From the NCBI RefSeq assembly GCF_035998295.1, contig NZ_DASYHS010000083.1, forward strand, positions 68,398 to 132,397: 64,000 bases of DNA, read 5' to 3'. Shown here piece by piece: positions 40,948 to 49,415 of this stretch. Under the pieces are notes generated by a model that worked only from the letters and a program-made list of their open reading frames with translations, did not search any database and was not told where the DNA came from. Position 1 is the stretch's first letter. Each line of letters starts with the position of its first letter. Origin of the DNA: DASYHS01 sp035998295 (GTDB taxonomy: Bacteria; Pseudomonadota; Alphaproteobacteria; Azospirillales; Azospirillaceae). The position numbers and the translations under genes were made by a program.

Positions 40948-41760
40948 TCAGCTCCCCCGGGGCACGAGGTCGCGGTACGCGTGCCAGGAGGCATGCGCCA
41001 CCAGCGGCAGCGCGACCGCGAGGCCGAGGAAGCCCGTCGCCAGCCCGGCCGCGGTGAACAGCACGATCAGCCCGGTCCAGCCGGCCATGGCCTGCCAGTT
41101 GCGCAGCACCGCGGCGACGCTGACGGCCACCGCCTCGACCACGTTCGTGTCCCGGTCCAGCAGCATCGGCAGGGACACCGCGCCGATCGCGAAGGCGACG
41201 GCGGCGAAGCCCGCGCCGACCAGCGTGCCGGTGACGAGGAAGGGCAGACCGGAGGCGGAGAAGAACACCATCTCCACGAACATGTGCAGGTCCGCCGGCG
41301 GCTGCTGCGAGAAGAACAGCGCGAACAGCAGCAGCGCCACCCGCACCCAGAACATCAGGAACAGCATCAGCACCAGCCCGATCGCCGCGATCTGGGTCGC
41401 GTTGCGGCCATAGGCCCCGAGCGCCGCGCCGAGGGAGACCGGGTACCCGTTCTCCAGCCGCCGGCTGACCTCATAGAGGCCGACGGCGACCAGCGGGCCG
41501 ACGAGCATGAAGCCGCAGGCGAGCGGCAGGATCAGGTAGAACATCCCCGCCACCGCCAGGGCCCACGCCATCAGCAGGCCGGCCGCCGACAGGGCCGCGC
41601 CATAGGCGAGGCTGATCCCCGGCGCGCGGGCGAAATCCTTCCACCCCGCCGCCAGCCAGGCCCAGGGCCGGTCGAGCCCGACCCGGCCCAGGCGCAGGCC
41701 GTCCGGCGTCACGCCCGCTCCCGCGCGGGCCGGCATGCCGGCTTCGTCTGCAACGTCCAT
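40948..41760 (-). CDS. DUF2189 family membrane protein
   Basis: This 270-residue protein has about six membrane segments and the DUF2189 pattern: WAWLAAGWKDFARAPGISLAYG, GPLVAVGLYEVSRRLENG, LPMLLDRDTNVVEAVAVS and the C-terminal LVAHASWHAYRDLV. The family is frequent in alphaproteobacteria; its function is unknown. It converges with the GST gene. Confidence 0.88.
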   Translation of the reverse strand: MDVADEAGMPARAGAGVTPDGLRLGRVGLDRPWAWLAAGWKDFARAPGISLAYGAALSAAGLLMAWALAVAGMFYLILPLACGFMLVGPLVAVGLYEVSRRLENGYPVSLGAALGAYGRNATQIAAIGLVLMLFLMFWVRVALLLFALFFSQQPPADLHMFVEMVFFSASGLPFLVTGTLVGAGFAAVAFAIGAVSLPMLLDRDTNVVEAVAVSVAAVLRNWQAMAGWTGLIVLFTAAGLATGFLGLAVALPLVAHASWHAYRDLVPRGS

Positions 41761-41842
41761 CGGTGCCTCCCTGCCGGAGCATTTCGTTCCGGCAGTATAG
41801 AGGCCCCGCTCTTGAAAATAAATCGCGCTCCGCCGGATATCT

Positions 41843-42025
41843 CTAGACTGAATCGTCTAGTTTCTTTCCTTCCAGGTCGCGGTTCTTCCGGGCGAGCTCA
41901 TCCTTTTCCTTTTTCTTCTCTTCCTTGGTTCGGCCGAAGCGCGCGCGGTTGCGCGCGGCCTCCTCCTCGCGCTCGGTTTTCGCGCGCTGCTTGCGGAAGC
42001 GGTTCAGGTTGATCACGTCGCCCAT
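41843..42025 (-). CDS. DUF4169 small protein
   Basis: This 60-residue protein matches DUF4169: it begins MGDVINLNRFRKQRAK and continues as a very basic and acidic helix (EREEEAARNRARFGRTKEEK). It is an alphaproteobacterial family of unknown function. The ATG at 42025 corresponds to the conserved start. It is divergent from the AsmA gene across a 194-bp gap that is A+T-rich near 42110-42150 and should hold both promoters. Confidence 0.85.
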   Translation of the reverse strand: MGDVINLNRFRKQRAKTEREEEAARNRARFGRTKEEKKKEKDELARKNRDLEGKKLDDSV

Positions 42026-42219
42026 GGCGCCTCTTCCAGGTTTTCGTGCGACCGGCCGGTGTCGCTGCCGCAAATTCGCCGCAGCCGCGCCGGAAATAGG
42101 GCCGGAAGCAATGGTGGTTTGATTAACGTTTTCTGCTTCTCTAGCTTAGCGCAGGCGGGCCGGGCCGCAAACGGCTCGAACGGGGATCGGACCATGGTGG
42201 TTGGAAGTCGGCAGGTCGC

Positions 42220-45200
42220 GTGAAGAAGTTGTTCATCGGATTGGCGGTGCTCCTCGTGGCCGCGGTCGCCGCCGTGCTCGTGGTGCCCAGCCTGGTCGAC
42301 TGGAACCGGTACCGCGACGAGATCGCGGCGCGGGTCACCGAGGCGACCGGCCGCCAGTTGACGCTGGACGGCGAGATCGACCTGGCGCTGCTGCCGCGGC
42401 CGACCCTGAAGGTGACCGGCGCGCGCATCTCGAACGTCCCCGGCGCGCAGGAGGCCGAGATGGCGCGCCTGCGCCAGCTCGACGTGCGCGTCGCGCTGAT
42501 GCCGCTGCTGTCCGGCACGGTCCAGGTCCGCAGCATCACTCTGGTCCAGCCCGAGATCGTGCTCGAAGTGCTCGAGGACGGGCGGCGCAACTGGGATTTC
42601 GCGACCGGCCCCGAGGCCGCGCCGCGCCGCATGGCCGAGCGCGGCCTGCTCGACTCGGTCAGCCTCGACCGCGTCTCGATCGAGGACGGCACGGTCGTCT
42701 ACCGCAACGCGGTGACCGGCACGCTGGAGCGCTTCGAATCCGTCGACGCGACGGTCGTCGCCGGCAGCTTGGCCGGCCCGTTCCAGATCCAGGGCACCTT
42801 GAGCGCGCGCGGCGTGCCGCTCGCGGTCGAGATGTCGGCCGGACGGATCGGCGAGGGCGGCGCCTTGCCGCTGCGGACCACCGTCGGCCTGTCCGGCACC
42901 GACGCGGCGCTGCGCTTCGCGGGGATCGTCACCACGGGATCGGCGCCCAGGCTGCAGGGCGACCTCAAGGCGGAGGGGACGGACCTGCGCGGCCCGGCCG
43001 CCGCCCTGCTGACGGCGGCCGGCCAGATCCCGGCCGACGCGATGCCGGCGCTGGTCGGCCAGCCCTTCAACCTGCGCACCGCCGTCAACGCCTCGATGCA
43101 GCTCGTCGAGCTGAACGCGATCGAGGGCCGGGTCGGCGACACCCACGGGACCGGCACCGTCCGCATCCATCCCGGAGAGCCTGACCGCGCCGAGATCTCG
43201 CTGGGCTTCAACCGGTTCGACCTCGACGCCTGGGCGGCCGTGGCCGCCTCGACCGCCGAAGGCGGCGGGCCGTTCGAGCTGACGCTGCCGCAGGGCGTGG
43301 AGGCGACGCTCGCGCTGTCGGTCGACGCCCTCAACTACGGCGGCGGGATCATCCGCCAGGGCCGCGTCGAGGCGAACCTCGCCGACGGCGTCCTGACGGT
43401 GCACCGGGCCGCGGCGCTGCTGCCGGGCGCGTCCGACCTGGCGCTGGCCGGGACGCTCGCCGAAGACGGCGGGCGGCCGGTGTTCGACTTCCAGGCGGAA
43501 GCGAACTCCGAGAACCTGCGCGCCGTCCTGGAATGGCTCCGCTTCGAAGTCGGCGCCGTGCCGGAGGACCGGCTGCGCAAGTTCTCGCTGGCGGGGCGGG
43601 TATCGGGGCAGCCGGACGCCTTCCAGGTCTCCGGGCTGGACCTGCGCGTGGACACGACCGTGATGACCGGCGCCGTCGCCTATGCCGACCGCGGCCGGCC
43701 CGGCTTCGGCATAAGGCTCGACGTCGACCGGATGAACCTCGACGCCTACCGGCCGGTCCTGGCGGGGCTGCGCGGCGGCGCGCTCGGCGCGTTCGACGCC
43801 AATCTCGACGCCCGGGCCGAGGATCTGACCCTGGGCGGCGTCCCGGCCAGGGGCCTGCGCGTCGACGCGACGCTGAACGAGGGCGCGCTGACCCTGCGCG
43901 AGCTGTCGGCCACCGACCTGTCCGGGGTGGCGGTCGGGCTTTCCGGCTCGGTCGCCGACCTGGCGGAGCTCGACGGCATCGACCTCGCCTTCGACATGTC
44001 GGCGGCGTCGCTGGCGCCGGTCTATCGCGGCCTCGACATCGATCCGGTCCTGCCGGCCGAGCTGGTCGGCGCGGTCGGGCTGGCCGGCCGGGTGGCCGGC
44101 AACCCGGACCGGCTGGCGGTCGAGGTCGAGACGCGGGCCGCGAACGGCACGGTCCAGGCGGGCGGCACCGTCTCGGGCCTGACGCAGGTGCCGAACTACG
44201 ACCTCAAGGTGCGCGGAACCTGGAAGGACGCCCGCGACCTCGCGCGGGCGCTGTTCCCGGACTGGCGCCCGGCCGATCCCGGCACCTTCGACCTCTACGC
44301 CGAGGTGCAGGGCTCCGACACGGTGCTGAGCCTGTCCGCGATCCAGGGCGGCGTCGGCGCCACGTCGCTGGCCGGTGAGGCGACGGTCGACCTCGCGGAC
44401 GCGCGGCCCTCGGTGATGGCCGAGCTGGAGGTCGGCGACCTCGTGCTGGACCGGTTCCTGCCGCCGTCGACGACCGCGCGGCTGCCGCAGATCCCGCTGC
44501 CGATCTCCCAGGCGATCGCGAGCGGGGAGGCGGCATGGTCCGACGAGCCGGTCGCGCTCGGATGGCTCCGGTCGCTCGACGGCCGGTTCGGGATCGAGGC
44601 GCGCTCGGTCGAGCATGGCGGCCGGCGGATCGAGGACGCGGCCCTGCGCGCCGACCTGTCCGACGGCGTGCTCGCGGTCGAGGACCTGGAGGCGGGGTAC
44701 GAGGGCGGGCGGCTCAGCCTGTCCGGCGCCCTGGCCGGGCGCGAGGACGGCGGGGCCGGCATCGAGCTGCGCCTGGCGCTCGCCGGGGCTTCCATCGACG
44801 AGGGCATCGCCGGCGGTGCCGCGGACGCCAGGGTCGACGTCACCGGCGTCCTCGACCTGGAGCTTGCGCTGCAGGCCGCCGGGGCGAGCGAGGCCGACCT
44901 CGTCCGCTCCCTGGACGGCACCGGCTCGCTGTCGATGCGCGACGGCCGGATCGTCGGCATCGACCTCGCCGGCCTGGAGGGGCGCCTGTCCGGAACGGTC
45001 GGCGCTGAAGGTCCGGCCCAGGCGGTCGACGCGCTGCTGGCCGACGCGGTCGCGGGGGGCGGCACTCCGTTCGAGAGCCTGCAGGCCGGCATCCGCTTCG
45101 AGGACGGCGTCGCGCGGCTGGAAGAGCTTGCGCTGAGCGTGCCGGGCGCGCAGGTGGCCGGCGGCGGCGCCGTCGACCTCGGCCAGTGGCTCATCGACCT

Positions 45201-45633
45201 CACTCTCGGCATCGACCCCGAGGGGGAGCCCCCGTCCTTCGGCCTGGCGCTCGCCGGCGCCGCCGACCGGCCGCAGCGGCAGGTCACGTCCGACGGCCTC
45301 GTCGCCTGGGCCGAGGAGCGGACCTCGGTCTTGCGCGCGGCGGAGGAGGCCGAGGCCAGGCGCGTCGCCGAGGAGGCCGCGGCCAGGGAAGCCGCCGCGA
45401 AGGCGGCGGCGGCGAAGGAGGCTGCGGCCAAAGAGGCCGCCGCGAAGGAGGCCGCGGAGAAGGAGAAGGCCAGGCGCGCCGCCGCGCAGGCCGCAGCGGC
45501 AAAGGAAGCCGCCGCGAAGGAAGCCGCCGCGAAGGAGGCCGCCGCCAGGGAGGCTGCGTCGAGGCGCGCCGCCGAGGCGCCGTCCGAGCCGGCCACCGTC
45601 ATCGACGGCATCCTCCAGCGCCTGCGCCGCTGA
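42220..45633 (+). CDS. AsmA-family protein with EAAAK-repeat tail
   Basis: This 1137-residue envelope protein starts with an inner-membrane anchor (LFIGLAVLLVAAVAAVLVVPSLVDWNRY split over anchor and first motif) and the AsmA opening VDWNRYRDEIAARVTEATGRQ. AsmA-like proteins are long beta-groove bridges thought to carry lipids between membranes. The AsmA_2-type C-terminal module is at about 850-1010, with LDLELALQAAG and GTGSLSMRDGRIVGIDL. Residues about 1045-1120 are a highly repetitive EAAAK helix, and the protein ends TVIDGILQRLRR. The GTG at 42220 is used. Confidence 0.87.
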   Translation: MKKLFIGLAVLLVAAVAAVLVVPSLVDWNRYRDEIAARVTEATGRQLTLDGEIDLALLPRPTLKVTGARISNVPGAQEAEMARLRQLDVRVALMPLLSGTVQVRSITLVQPEIVLEVLEDGRRNWDFATGPEAAPRRMAERGLLDSVSLDRVSIEDGTVVYRNAVTGTLERFESVDATVVAGSLAGPFQIQGTLSARGVPLAVEMSAGRIGEGGALPLRTTVGLSGTDAALRFAGIVTTGSAPRLQGDLKAEGTDLRGPAAALLTAAGQIPADAMPALVGQPFNLRTAVNASMQLVELNAIEGRVGDTHGTGTVRIHPGEPDRAEISLGFNRFDLDAWAAVAASTAEGGGPFELTLPQGVEATLALSVDALNYGGGIIRQGRVEANLADGVLTVHRAAALLPGASDLALAGTLAEDGGRPVFDFQAEANSENLRAVLEWLRFEVGAVPEDRLRKFSLAGRVSGQPDAFQVSGLDLRVDTTVMTGAVAYADRGRPGFGIRLDVDRMNLDAYRPVLAGLRGGALGAFDANLDARAEDLTLGGVPARGLRVDATLNEGALTLRELSATDLSGVAVGLSGSVADLAELDGIDLAFDMSAASLAPVYRGLDIDPVLPAELVGAVGLAGRVAGNPDRLAVEVETRAANGTVQAGGTVSGLTQVPNYDLKVRGTWKDARDLARALFPDWRPADPGTFDLYAEVQGSDTVLSLSAIQGGVGATSLAGEATVDLADARPSVMAELEVGDLVLDRFLPPSTTARLPQIPLPISQAIASGEAAWSDEPVALGWLRSLDGRFGIEARSVEHGGRRIEDAALRADLSDGVLAVEDLEAGYEGGRLSLSGALAGREDGGAGIELRLALAGASIDEGIAGGAADARVDVTGVLDLELALQAAGASEADLVRSLDGTGSLSMRDGRIVGIDLAGLEGRLSGTVGAEGPAQAVDALLADAVAGGGTPFESLQAGIRFEDGVARLEELALSVPGAQVAGGGAVDLGQWLIDLTLGIDPEGEPPSFGLALAGAADRPQRQVTSDGLVAWAEERTSVLRAAEEAEARRVAEEAAAREAAAKAAAAKEAAAKEAAAKEAAEKEKARRAAAQAAAAKEAAAKEAAAKEAAAREAASRRAAEAPSEPATVIDGILQRLRR
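45376..45570 (+). repeat. Degenerate 15-bp tandem repeat coding for EAAAK units
   Basis: Within the AsmA gene, units close to GAGGCCGCCGCGAAG are repeated about thirteen times with some variants, encoding runs of EAAAK, AAAAK and EAAAR. The two central EKEKARRAAAQ codons break the array into two blocks. Such arrays are prone to length change by slippage or recombination. Confidence 0.85.
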
Positions 45634-45741
45634 GCCGCGGCGGGGCGGGCCACGGTGGATTCCGGGGCCGATCGGCGATATGAAGCGGGGGAGGGGCCCC
45701 GACCGGGTTCCCGGGCATCGCGAGAGCAAGGAGGAACCCAC

Positions 45742-46524
45742 ATGCTCGAAGGCAGGACCGCGCTCGTCACCGGATCGACCAGCGGCATCGGTCTCGGCAT
45801 CGCCAGGGCGCTTGCGGCCCAGGGCGCGGACATCGCGTTGAACGGGTTCGGCGATCCGGCGCAGATCGCGGCGCTGCGCTCCGCGCTCGCCGAGGAGTTC
45901 GGCATCCGCGTCACCCACCACGCCGCCGACGTCGGCAAGCCGGAGGAGGTCGAGGCCATGGTCGCCCACGCGACCTCGGAACTCGGCAAGGTCGACATCC
46001 TCGTGAACAACGCCGGCATCCAGCACGTAGCACCGGTGGACGAGTTCCCGATCGAGAAGTGGCAGCAGATCGTCTCGATCAACCTGTCCGGCGTCTTCTA
46101 CGGCATCCGCTACGCGCTGCCCCAGATGAAGGCGCGCGACTGGGGCCGCATCGTCAACATCGCCTCGGCCCACGGCCTCGTGGCCAGCGCCGCGAAGTCC
46201 GCCTATGTCGCGGCCAAGCACGGCGTCGTCGGCCTGACCAAGGTGGTGGCGCTGGAGACCGCCCAGTCCGGCGTCACCTGCAACGCGATCTGCCCGGGCT
46301 GGGTGCTGACGCCGCTGGTCCAGGCGCAGATCGACGCGCTGGCCGCGCGGCGCGGCCTGTCGCCCGAGGATGCCAAGCGCGAGCTGCTGAGCGAGAAGCA
46401 GCCCTCCGGGAACTTCGTGACGCCGGACCAGCTCGGCCAGCTCGCGGTCTTCCTGTGCTCCGACGCGGCCTCCCAGATGACCGGCACGGCGCTGCCGATG
46501 GACGGCGGCTGGACCTCGCAGTAG
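45742..46524 (+). CDS. bdhA: D-3-hydroxybutyrate dehydrogenase
   Basis: This 260-residue short-chain dehydrogenase oxidises 3-hydroxybutyrate to acetoacetate with NAD, part of poly-hydroxybutyrate turnover. TGSTSGIGLGIARAL binds NAD, NNAGIQHVAPVDEFP is characteristic of this enzyme, and Ser-Tyr-Lys are found in NIASAHGLVAS and SAYVAAKHG. CPGWVLTPLVQAQI and the C-terminal MDGGWTSQ also fit. The ATG at 45742 follows AAGGAGGA. A hairpin separates it from the convergent HxlR gene. Confidence 0.93.
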   Translation: MLEGRTALVTGSTSGIGLGIARALAAQGADIALNGFGDPAQIAALRSALAEEFGIRVTHHAADVGKPEEVEAMVAHATSELGKVDILVNNAGIQHVAPVDEFPIEKWQQIVSINLSGVFYGIRYALPQMKARDWGRIVNIASAHGLVASAAKSAYVAAKHGVVGLTKVVALETAQSGVTCNAICPGWVLTPLVQAQIDALAARRGLSPEDAKRELLSEKQPSGNFVTPDQLGQLAVFLCSDAASQMTGTALPMDGGWTSQ

Positions 46525-46531
46525 CAGGCCC

Positions 46532-46559
46532 GAGCGTTTCCGGTTATCCGGAAACGCTC
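46532..46559. terminator. Bidirectional hairpin between bdhA and hxlR-type gene
   Basis: GAGCGTTTCCGG (46532-46543) and CCGGAAACGCTC (46548-46559) form a perfect 12-bp stem with a TTAT loop, eight bases after the bdhA stop. It reaches the stop codon of the convergent regulator gene. There is no long T-run, so efficiency is uncertain. Confidence 0.65.
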
Positions 46560-46962
46560 AAGCGCTCGCCCCCTCGGCCGGCTGCGCGGGGGCCCCGCGG
46601 CCGGATCGGGCGCGGTCGGCCTGCTGCGCCTTCAGCTTGTGGCCGACCTGGACGATGGCCGTGATCGCCGGCATCAGCTCCAGCCCGAGCTCCGTCAGCG
46701 CGTATTCCACCGAGGGCGGCGTCGTCGGCATCACCGTCCGCGTGACGACGCCCTTGCCCTCCAGCTCGCGCAGCCGCGTGCTCAGCACCTTGGCGGAGAT
46801 CGCGGGCATGTCGGCCCGAAGCTCCATGAACCGCCTCGGCCCCGCGCTCAGGTACCAGATCAGGTTGGGCGTCCACGCGCCGCCCAGCAGCGTCATGCAC
46901 TCCGACAGCGGGCATGTCGGCAGCGTCGGCGGCGCCTTGTTCTTGCGGATCTTCAGCGGCAT
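46558..46962 (-). CDS. HxlR-family transcriptional regulator
   Basis: This 134-residue regulator has the HxlR winged helix: CPLSECMTLLGGAWTPNLIW with the conserved Cys near residue 22, then GPRRFMELRADMPAISAKVLSTRLRELEGKGVV and the wing TPPSVEYALTELG (the first spans helix and turn). HxlR proteins often sense electrophiles, quinones or aldehydes through the N-terminal Cys. It is divergent from the GST operon across a 148-bp gap with repeated GTTACCGC boxes, so it probably controls both directions. Confidence 0.88.
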   Translation of the reverse strand: MPLKIRKNKAPPTLPTCPLSECMTLLGGAWTPNLIWYLSAGPRRFMELRADMPAISAKVLSTRLRELEGKGVVTRTVMPTTPPSVEYALTELGLELMPAITAIVQVGHKLKAQQADRARSGRGAPAQPAEGASA

Positions 46963-46977
46963 CGGTCGGGCCTCCAG

Positions 46978-47041
46978 GTTACCGCGAGGTTACCCGAAAG
47001 TGGCGGTTACCGCAAGATACGGGGTTTCCATACGTTACCGC
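46978..47041. promoter_or_regulatory. GTTACCGC box array, probable HxlR operator
   Basis: GTTACCGC occurs at 46978-46985, 47006-47013 and 47034-47041, each exactly 28 bp apart, and a fourth box GTTACCC lies at 46989-46995, 11 bp after the first. The array fills the intergenic region between the divergent regulator and GST genes. It is likely to overlap both promoters. Confidence 0.6.
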
Positions 47042-47110
47042 TCCCCGTAGCGTGGTCCCACCGATCGACACGGCGTCCGAACACGCCGATCACCACGAGG
47101 ACCCGACACG

Positions 47111-47719
47111 ATGAAGCTGTACTACACTCCCGGCGCATGCTCCCTGTCCCCGCACATCATCCTGCGCGAGATCGGGGCCCAGTTCGAGCTGGAGCGCGTC
47201 GACGCCGCGACCAAGACGACCGAGCACGGCGAGGATTTCCGCCAGGTGAACCCGAAGGGCTACGTCCCGGCGCTCCGGCTGCCCGACGGCGAGGTCCTGA
47301 CCGAGGGGGCGGCGGTCGTCCAGTACATCGCCGACGCGCACGGCGCCCGCGACCTGGCACCACCGGTCGGGACCGTCGCCCGGGCCCGCCTCCAGGAGCA
47401 CCTGAACTTCGTCGCGTCCGAGCTGCACAAGGCGTTCTCGCCCCTGTTCCATCCCGCCGCCTCGGCGGAAGCGAAGGCGGCCGCCCCGGAGAATGTCGGC
47501 CGCCGCTTCGACCATGTCGAGCGCGTGCTCGGCGACGGCCGCCCCTATCTCCTGGGCGAGACGTTCACCGTCGCGGACGCCTATCTCTTCGTGGTGTCCA
47601 GCTGGGCGGTCCCGACGGGCATCGGCCTCGACCGCTGGCCGCTGCTGGCGGCCTTCGTCGAGCGCGTGCGCGGCCGGCCCACGGTCCGGGCGGCTATGGC
47701 GGCCGAAGGCCTGGACTGA
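47111..47719 (+). CDS. Glutathione S-transferase, beta class
   Basis: This 202-residue enzyme opens MKLYYTPGACSLSPHIILRE, with the Cys10 that marks bacterial beta-class enzymes. NPKGYVPALRLPDGEVLTEGAAVVQYIAD holds the glutathione site (the segment spans cis-Pro and the Glu-Gly/Ala position), and YLLGETFTVADAYLFVV is the C-terminal capping motif. It is the first gene of a group with NTF2-like, tautomerase and nitronate monooxygenase genes behind the GTTACCGC array. Detoxification of electrophiles sensed by the HxlR regulator is a reasonable inference. Confidence 0.9.
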   Translation: MKLYYTPGACSLSPHIILREIGAQFELERVDAATKTTEHGEDFRQVNPKGYVPALRLPDGEVLTEGAAVVQYIADAHGARDLAPPVGTVARARLQEHLNFVASELHKAFSPLFHPAASAEAKAAAPENVGRRFDHVERVLGDGRPYLLGETFTVADAYLFVVSSWAVPTGIGLDRWPLLAAFVERVRGRPTVRAAMAAEGLD

Positions 47720-47728
47720 GGACGGGCC

Positions 47729-48106
47729 ATGCGGAACGCGTATCCGGACGTCGTGGCCGTGTTGTCGACCTATTTCGACGGCCTCCACCACAGCGACACC
47801 ACCCGGCTGAAGAGCGTGTTCCATCCGCGCGCGCAGTATGTCTGCGCCACGGAGGGCACGCTCACCTACCTGACGATGGACGAGTATTTCCCCATCGTCG
47901 ACCGGCGGCCGTCCCCGGCCAGCCGCGGGGAGCCGCGCGCGGACGACATCGTCTCGGTCGAGTTCGCCGGGCCGGTCACGGCGTTCGCGCGGGTGAACTG
48001 CGCGATCGGCCCGAAATACTTCACCGATCTGCTGACGCTGGTCCGCGTCGACGACCGCTGGCAGATCATCTCGAAGGTCTTCCACTTCGACCTCCGGGCG
48101 ACCTGA
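47729..48106 (+). CDS. NTF2-like (putative lumazine-binding type) protein
   Basis: This 125-residue protein has an NTF2/SnoaL cone fold: VVAVLSTYFDGLHHSDTTRLKSVFHPRAQYV is the helical start, followed by the strands FARVNCAIGPKYFTDLLTLVRVDDRWQIISKVFHF, split by a turn. Its closest pattern is the Lumazine_bd_2 group often annotated as nuclear transport factor 2 family. No catalytic residue can be assigned with confidence. It follows the GST gene by nine bases and precedes the tautomerase by 25. Confidence 0.78.
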   Translation: MRNAYPDVVAVLSTYFDGLHHSDTTRLKSVFHPRAQYVCATEGTLTYLTMDEYFPIVDRRPSPASRGEPRADDIVSVEFAGPVTAFARVNCAIGPKYFTDLLTLVRVDDRWQIISKVFHFDLRAT

Positions 48107-48131
48107 GCCCTTTACCGTCAAGGAGTGCGTC

Positions 48132-48344
48132 ATGCCCTACGTGAACATGAAGATCACCCGCGAAGGCGCCACGCCCGAGCAGAAGGCCGCCCTCATCAAG
48201 GGCGTGACCGACCTGCTGGTGGACGTCCTCGACAAGAACCCCGCCACGACCTTCGTCGTCATCGACGAGGTGGACATGGAGGACTGGGGCGTCGGCGGGC
48301 TTCCCGTCGGGGAGTATCGCCGGAAGCTCCGCGGGCAGGGGTGA
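48132..48344 (+). CDS. 4-oxalocrotonate tautomerase family protein
   Basis: This 70-residue protein begins Met-Pro-Tyr-Val-Asn, so Pro becomes the N-terminal residue after Met removal, the catalytic base of tautomerases. EQKAALIKGVTDLLVDVL is the first helix and TFVVIDEVDMEDWGVGG the following strand with Trp, as in 4-OT-like proteins. AAGGAG lies upstream. It may handle enol/keto forms of compounds processed by neighbouring enzymes. Confidence 0.85.
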   Translation: MPYVNMKITREGATPEQKAALIKGVTDLLVDVLDKNPATTFVVIDEVDMEDWGVGGLPVGEYRRKLRGQG

Positions 48345-48351
48345 GGCGGCC

Positions 48352-49344
48352 ATGGCCATCGTGACCGGACTGACGAAACGCCTGGGCCTCGCGGCGCCGA
48401 TCCTGTCGGCGCCCATGGCGGGCATCGGCGGCGGCGCGCTGGCCGCGGCGGTGAGCGGCGCCGGCGGGCTCGGGCTGGTCGGCGGCGGCTACGGCGACCG
48501 GGAGTGGCTGTCCCGGGAGCTCGACGTCGCCGACCGGGCCGGGGCGGGGGCCGGAGCCGGTGTCGGCGTCGGCTTCATAACCTGGGCGCTGGCCCGCGAC
48601 CCCGACCTCCTGGCGGTGGCGCTGGAGCGGCGCCCCCGGGCGATCTTCCTCTCCTTCGGCGACGTCGGCCCCTATGCGCCGGCCGTCGCCAGGGCCGGCG
48701 TGCCCCTGGTAGCACAGGTCCAGACCGTCGCCGCGGCGAAGGCCGCGGTGGGCGAGGGGGCCGTTATCGTCGTGGCCCAGGGGACCGAGGCGGGCGGCCA
48801 TGGCGGCGAGCGCGCGACCATGGCGCTGGTGCCGGCCGTCGTCGACGCGGTGGGGTCCGTCCCCGTGGTCGCGGCGGGCGGCATCGCGGACGGGCGGGGC
48901 CTCGCGGCGGCCCTGATGCTGGGGGCGGCGGGCGTCCTCTGCGGCACGGCGTTCTACGCCACCCGCGAGGCGCTGGCCCATGCCAATGCCAAGCGGGCGG
49001 CCGTCGAGGCGTCGGGGGACCGGACCGTCCGCGGCAGCGTCTTCGACGCCGTCCGCGGCTACGACTGGCCGGCGCCATGGCGGATCAGGACGCTGGAGAA
49101 CGCCTTCTACCGCCGCTGGGCGTCCCGGCCGGACCTGCTGGCGCAGGACATCTCCCGCCAGCGCCAGGCCTACCAGGCCGCGCAGGCGGCCGGCGACGTC
49201 GACACGGCCGCCGTGATCGTCGGCGAGGCGGTCGACCTCGTGCGCGCGCAGGAGGGGGCGGCCGCGGTGGTCCGCCGCATCGCGGAGGAGGCGGAAGCCC
49301 GCCTCGGCTCGGCGCGGCTCTGGCTGGAGCGATCCCCGGCATAG
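48352..49344 (+). CDS. Nitronate monooxygenase-family flavoprotein
   Basis: This 330-residue TIM-barrel FMN protein is of the NMO (2-nitropropane dioxygenase) family, which oxidises nitronates to carbonyl compounds and nitrite. APILSAPMAGIGGGALAAAV, VVAQGTEAGGHGGE and VPVVAAGGIADGRGLAAAL are the FMN-binding and family motifs. The GHGG segment lacks the extended class I spacing, so class II is more probable. It starts eight bases after the tautomerase gene and ends the likely operon. Confidence 0.88.
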   Translation: MAIVTGLTKRLGLAAPILSAPMAGIGGGALAAAVSGAGGLGLVGGGYGDREWLSRELDVADRAGAGAGAGVGVGFITWALARDPDLLAVALERRPRAIFLSFGDVGPYAPAVARAGVPLVAQVQTVAAAKAAVGEGAVIVVAQGTEAGGHGGERATMALVPAVVDAVGSVPVVAAGGIADGRGLAAALMLGAAGVLCGTAFYATREALAHANAKRAAVEASGDRTVRGSVFDAVRGYDWPAPWRIRTLENAFYRRWASRPDLLAQDISRQRQAYQAAQAAGDVDTAAVIVGEAVDLVRAQEGAAAVVRRIAEEAEARLGSARLWLERSPA

Positions 49345-49415
49345 CGGCCGGGCGGCATCGGCGGTATTCCTTCGTCCACGGGCGGGGGCGATCCCGCCGC
49401 GGCTTGCCGGGGAGT

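Noticed and set aside
49345..49415. Guanidine riboswitch upstream of sugE.
   Set aside because: No ACGR-loop hairpin pair and no guanidine-III core could be found in the 71 bp.
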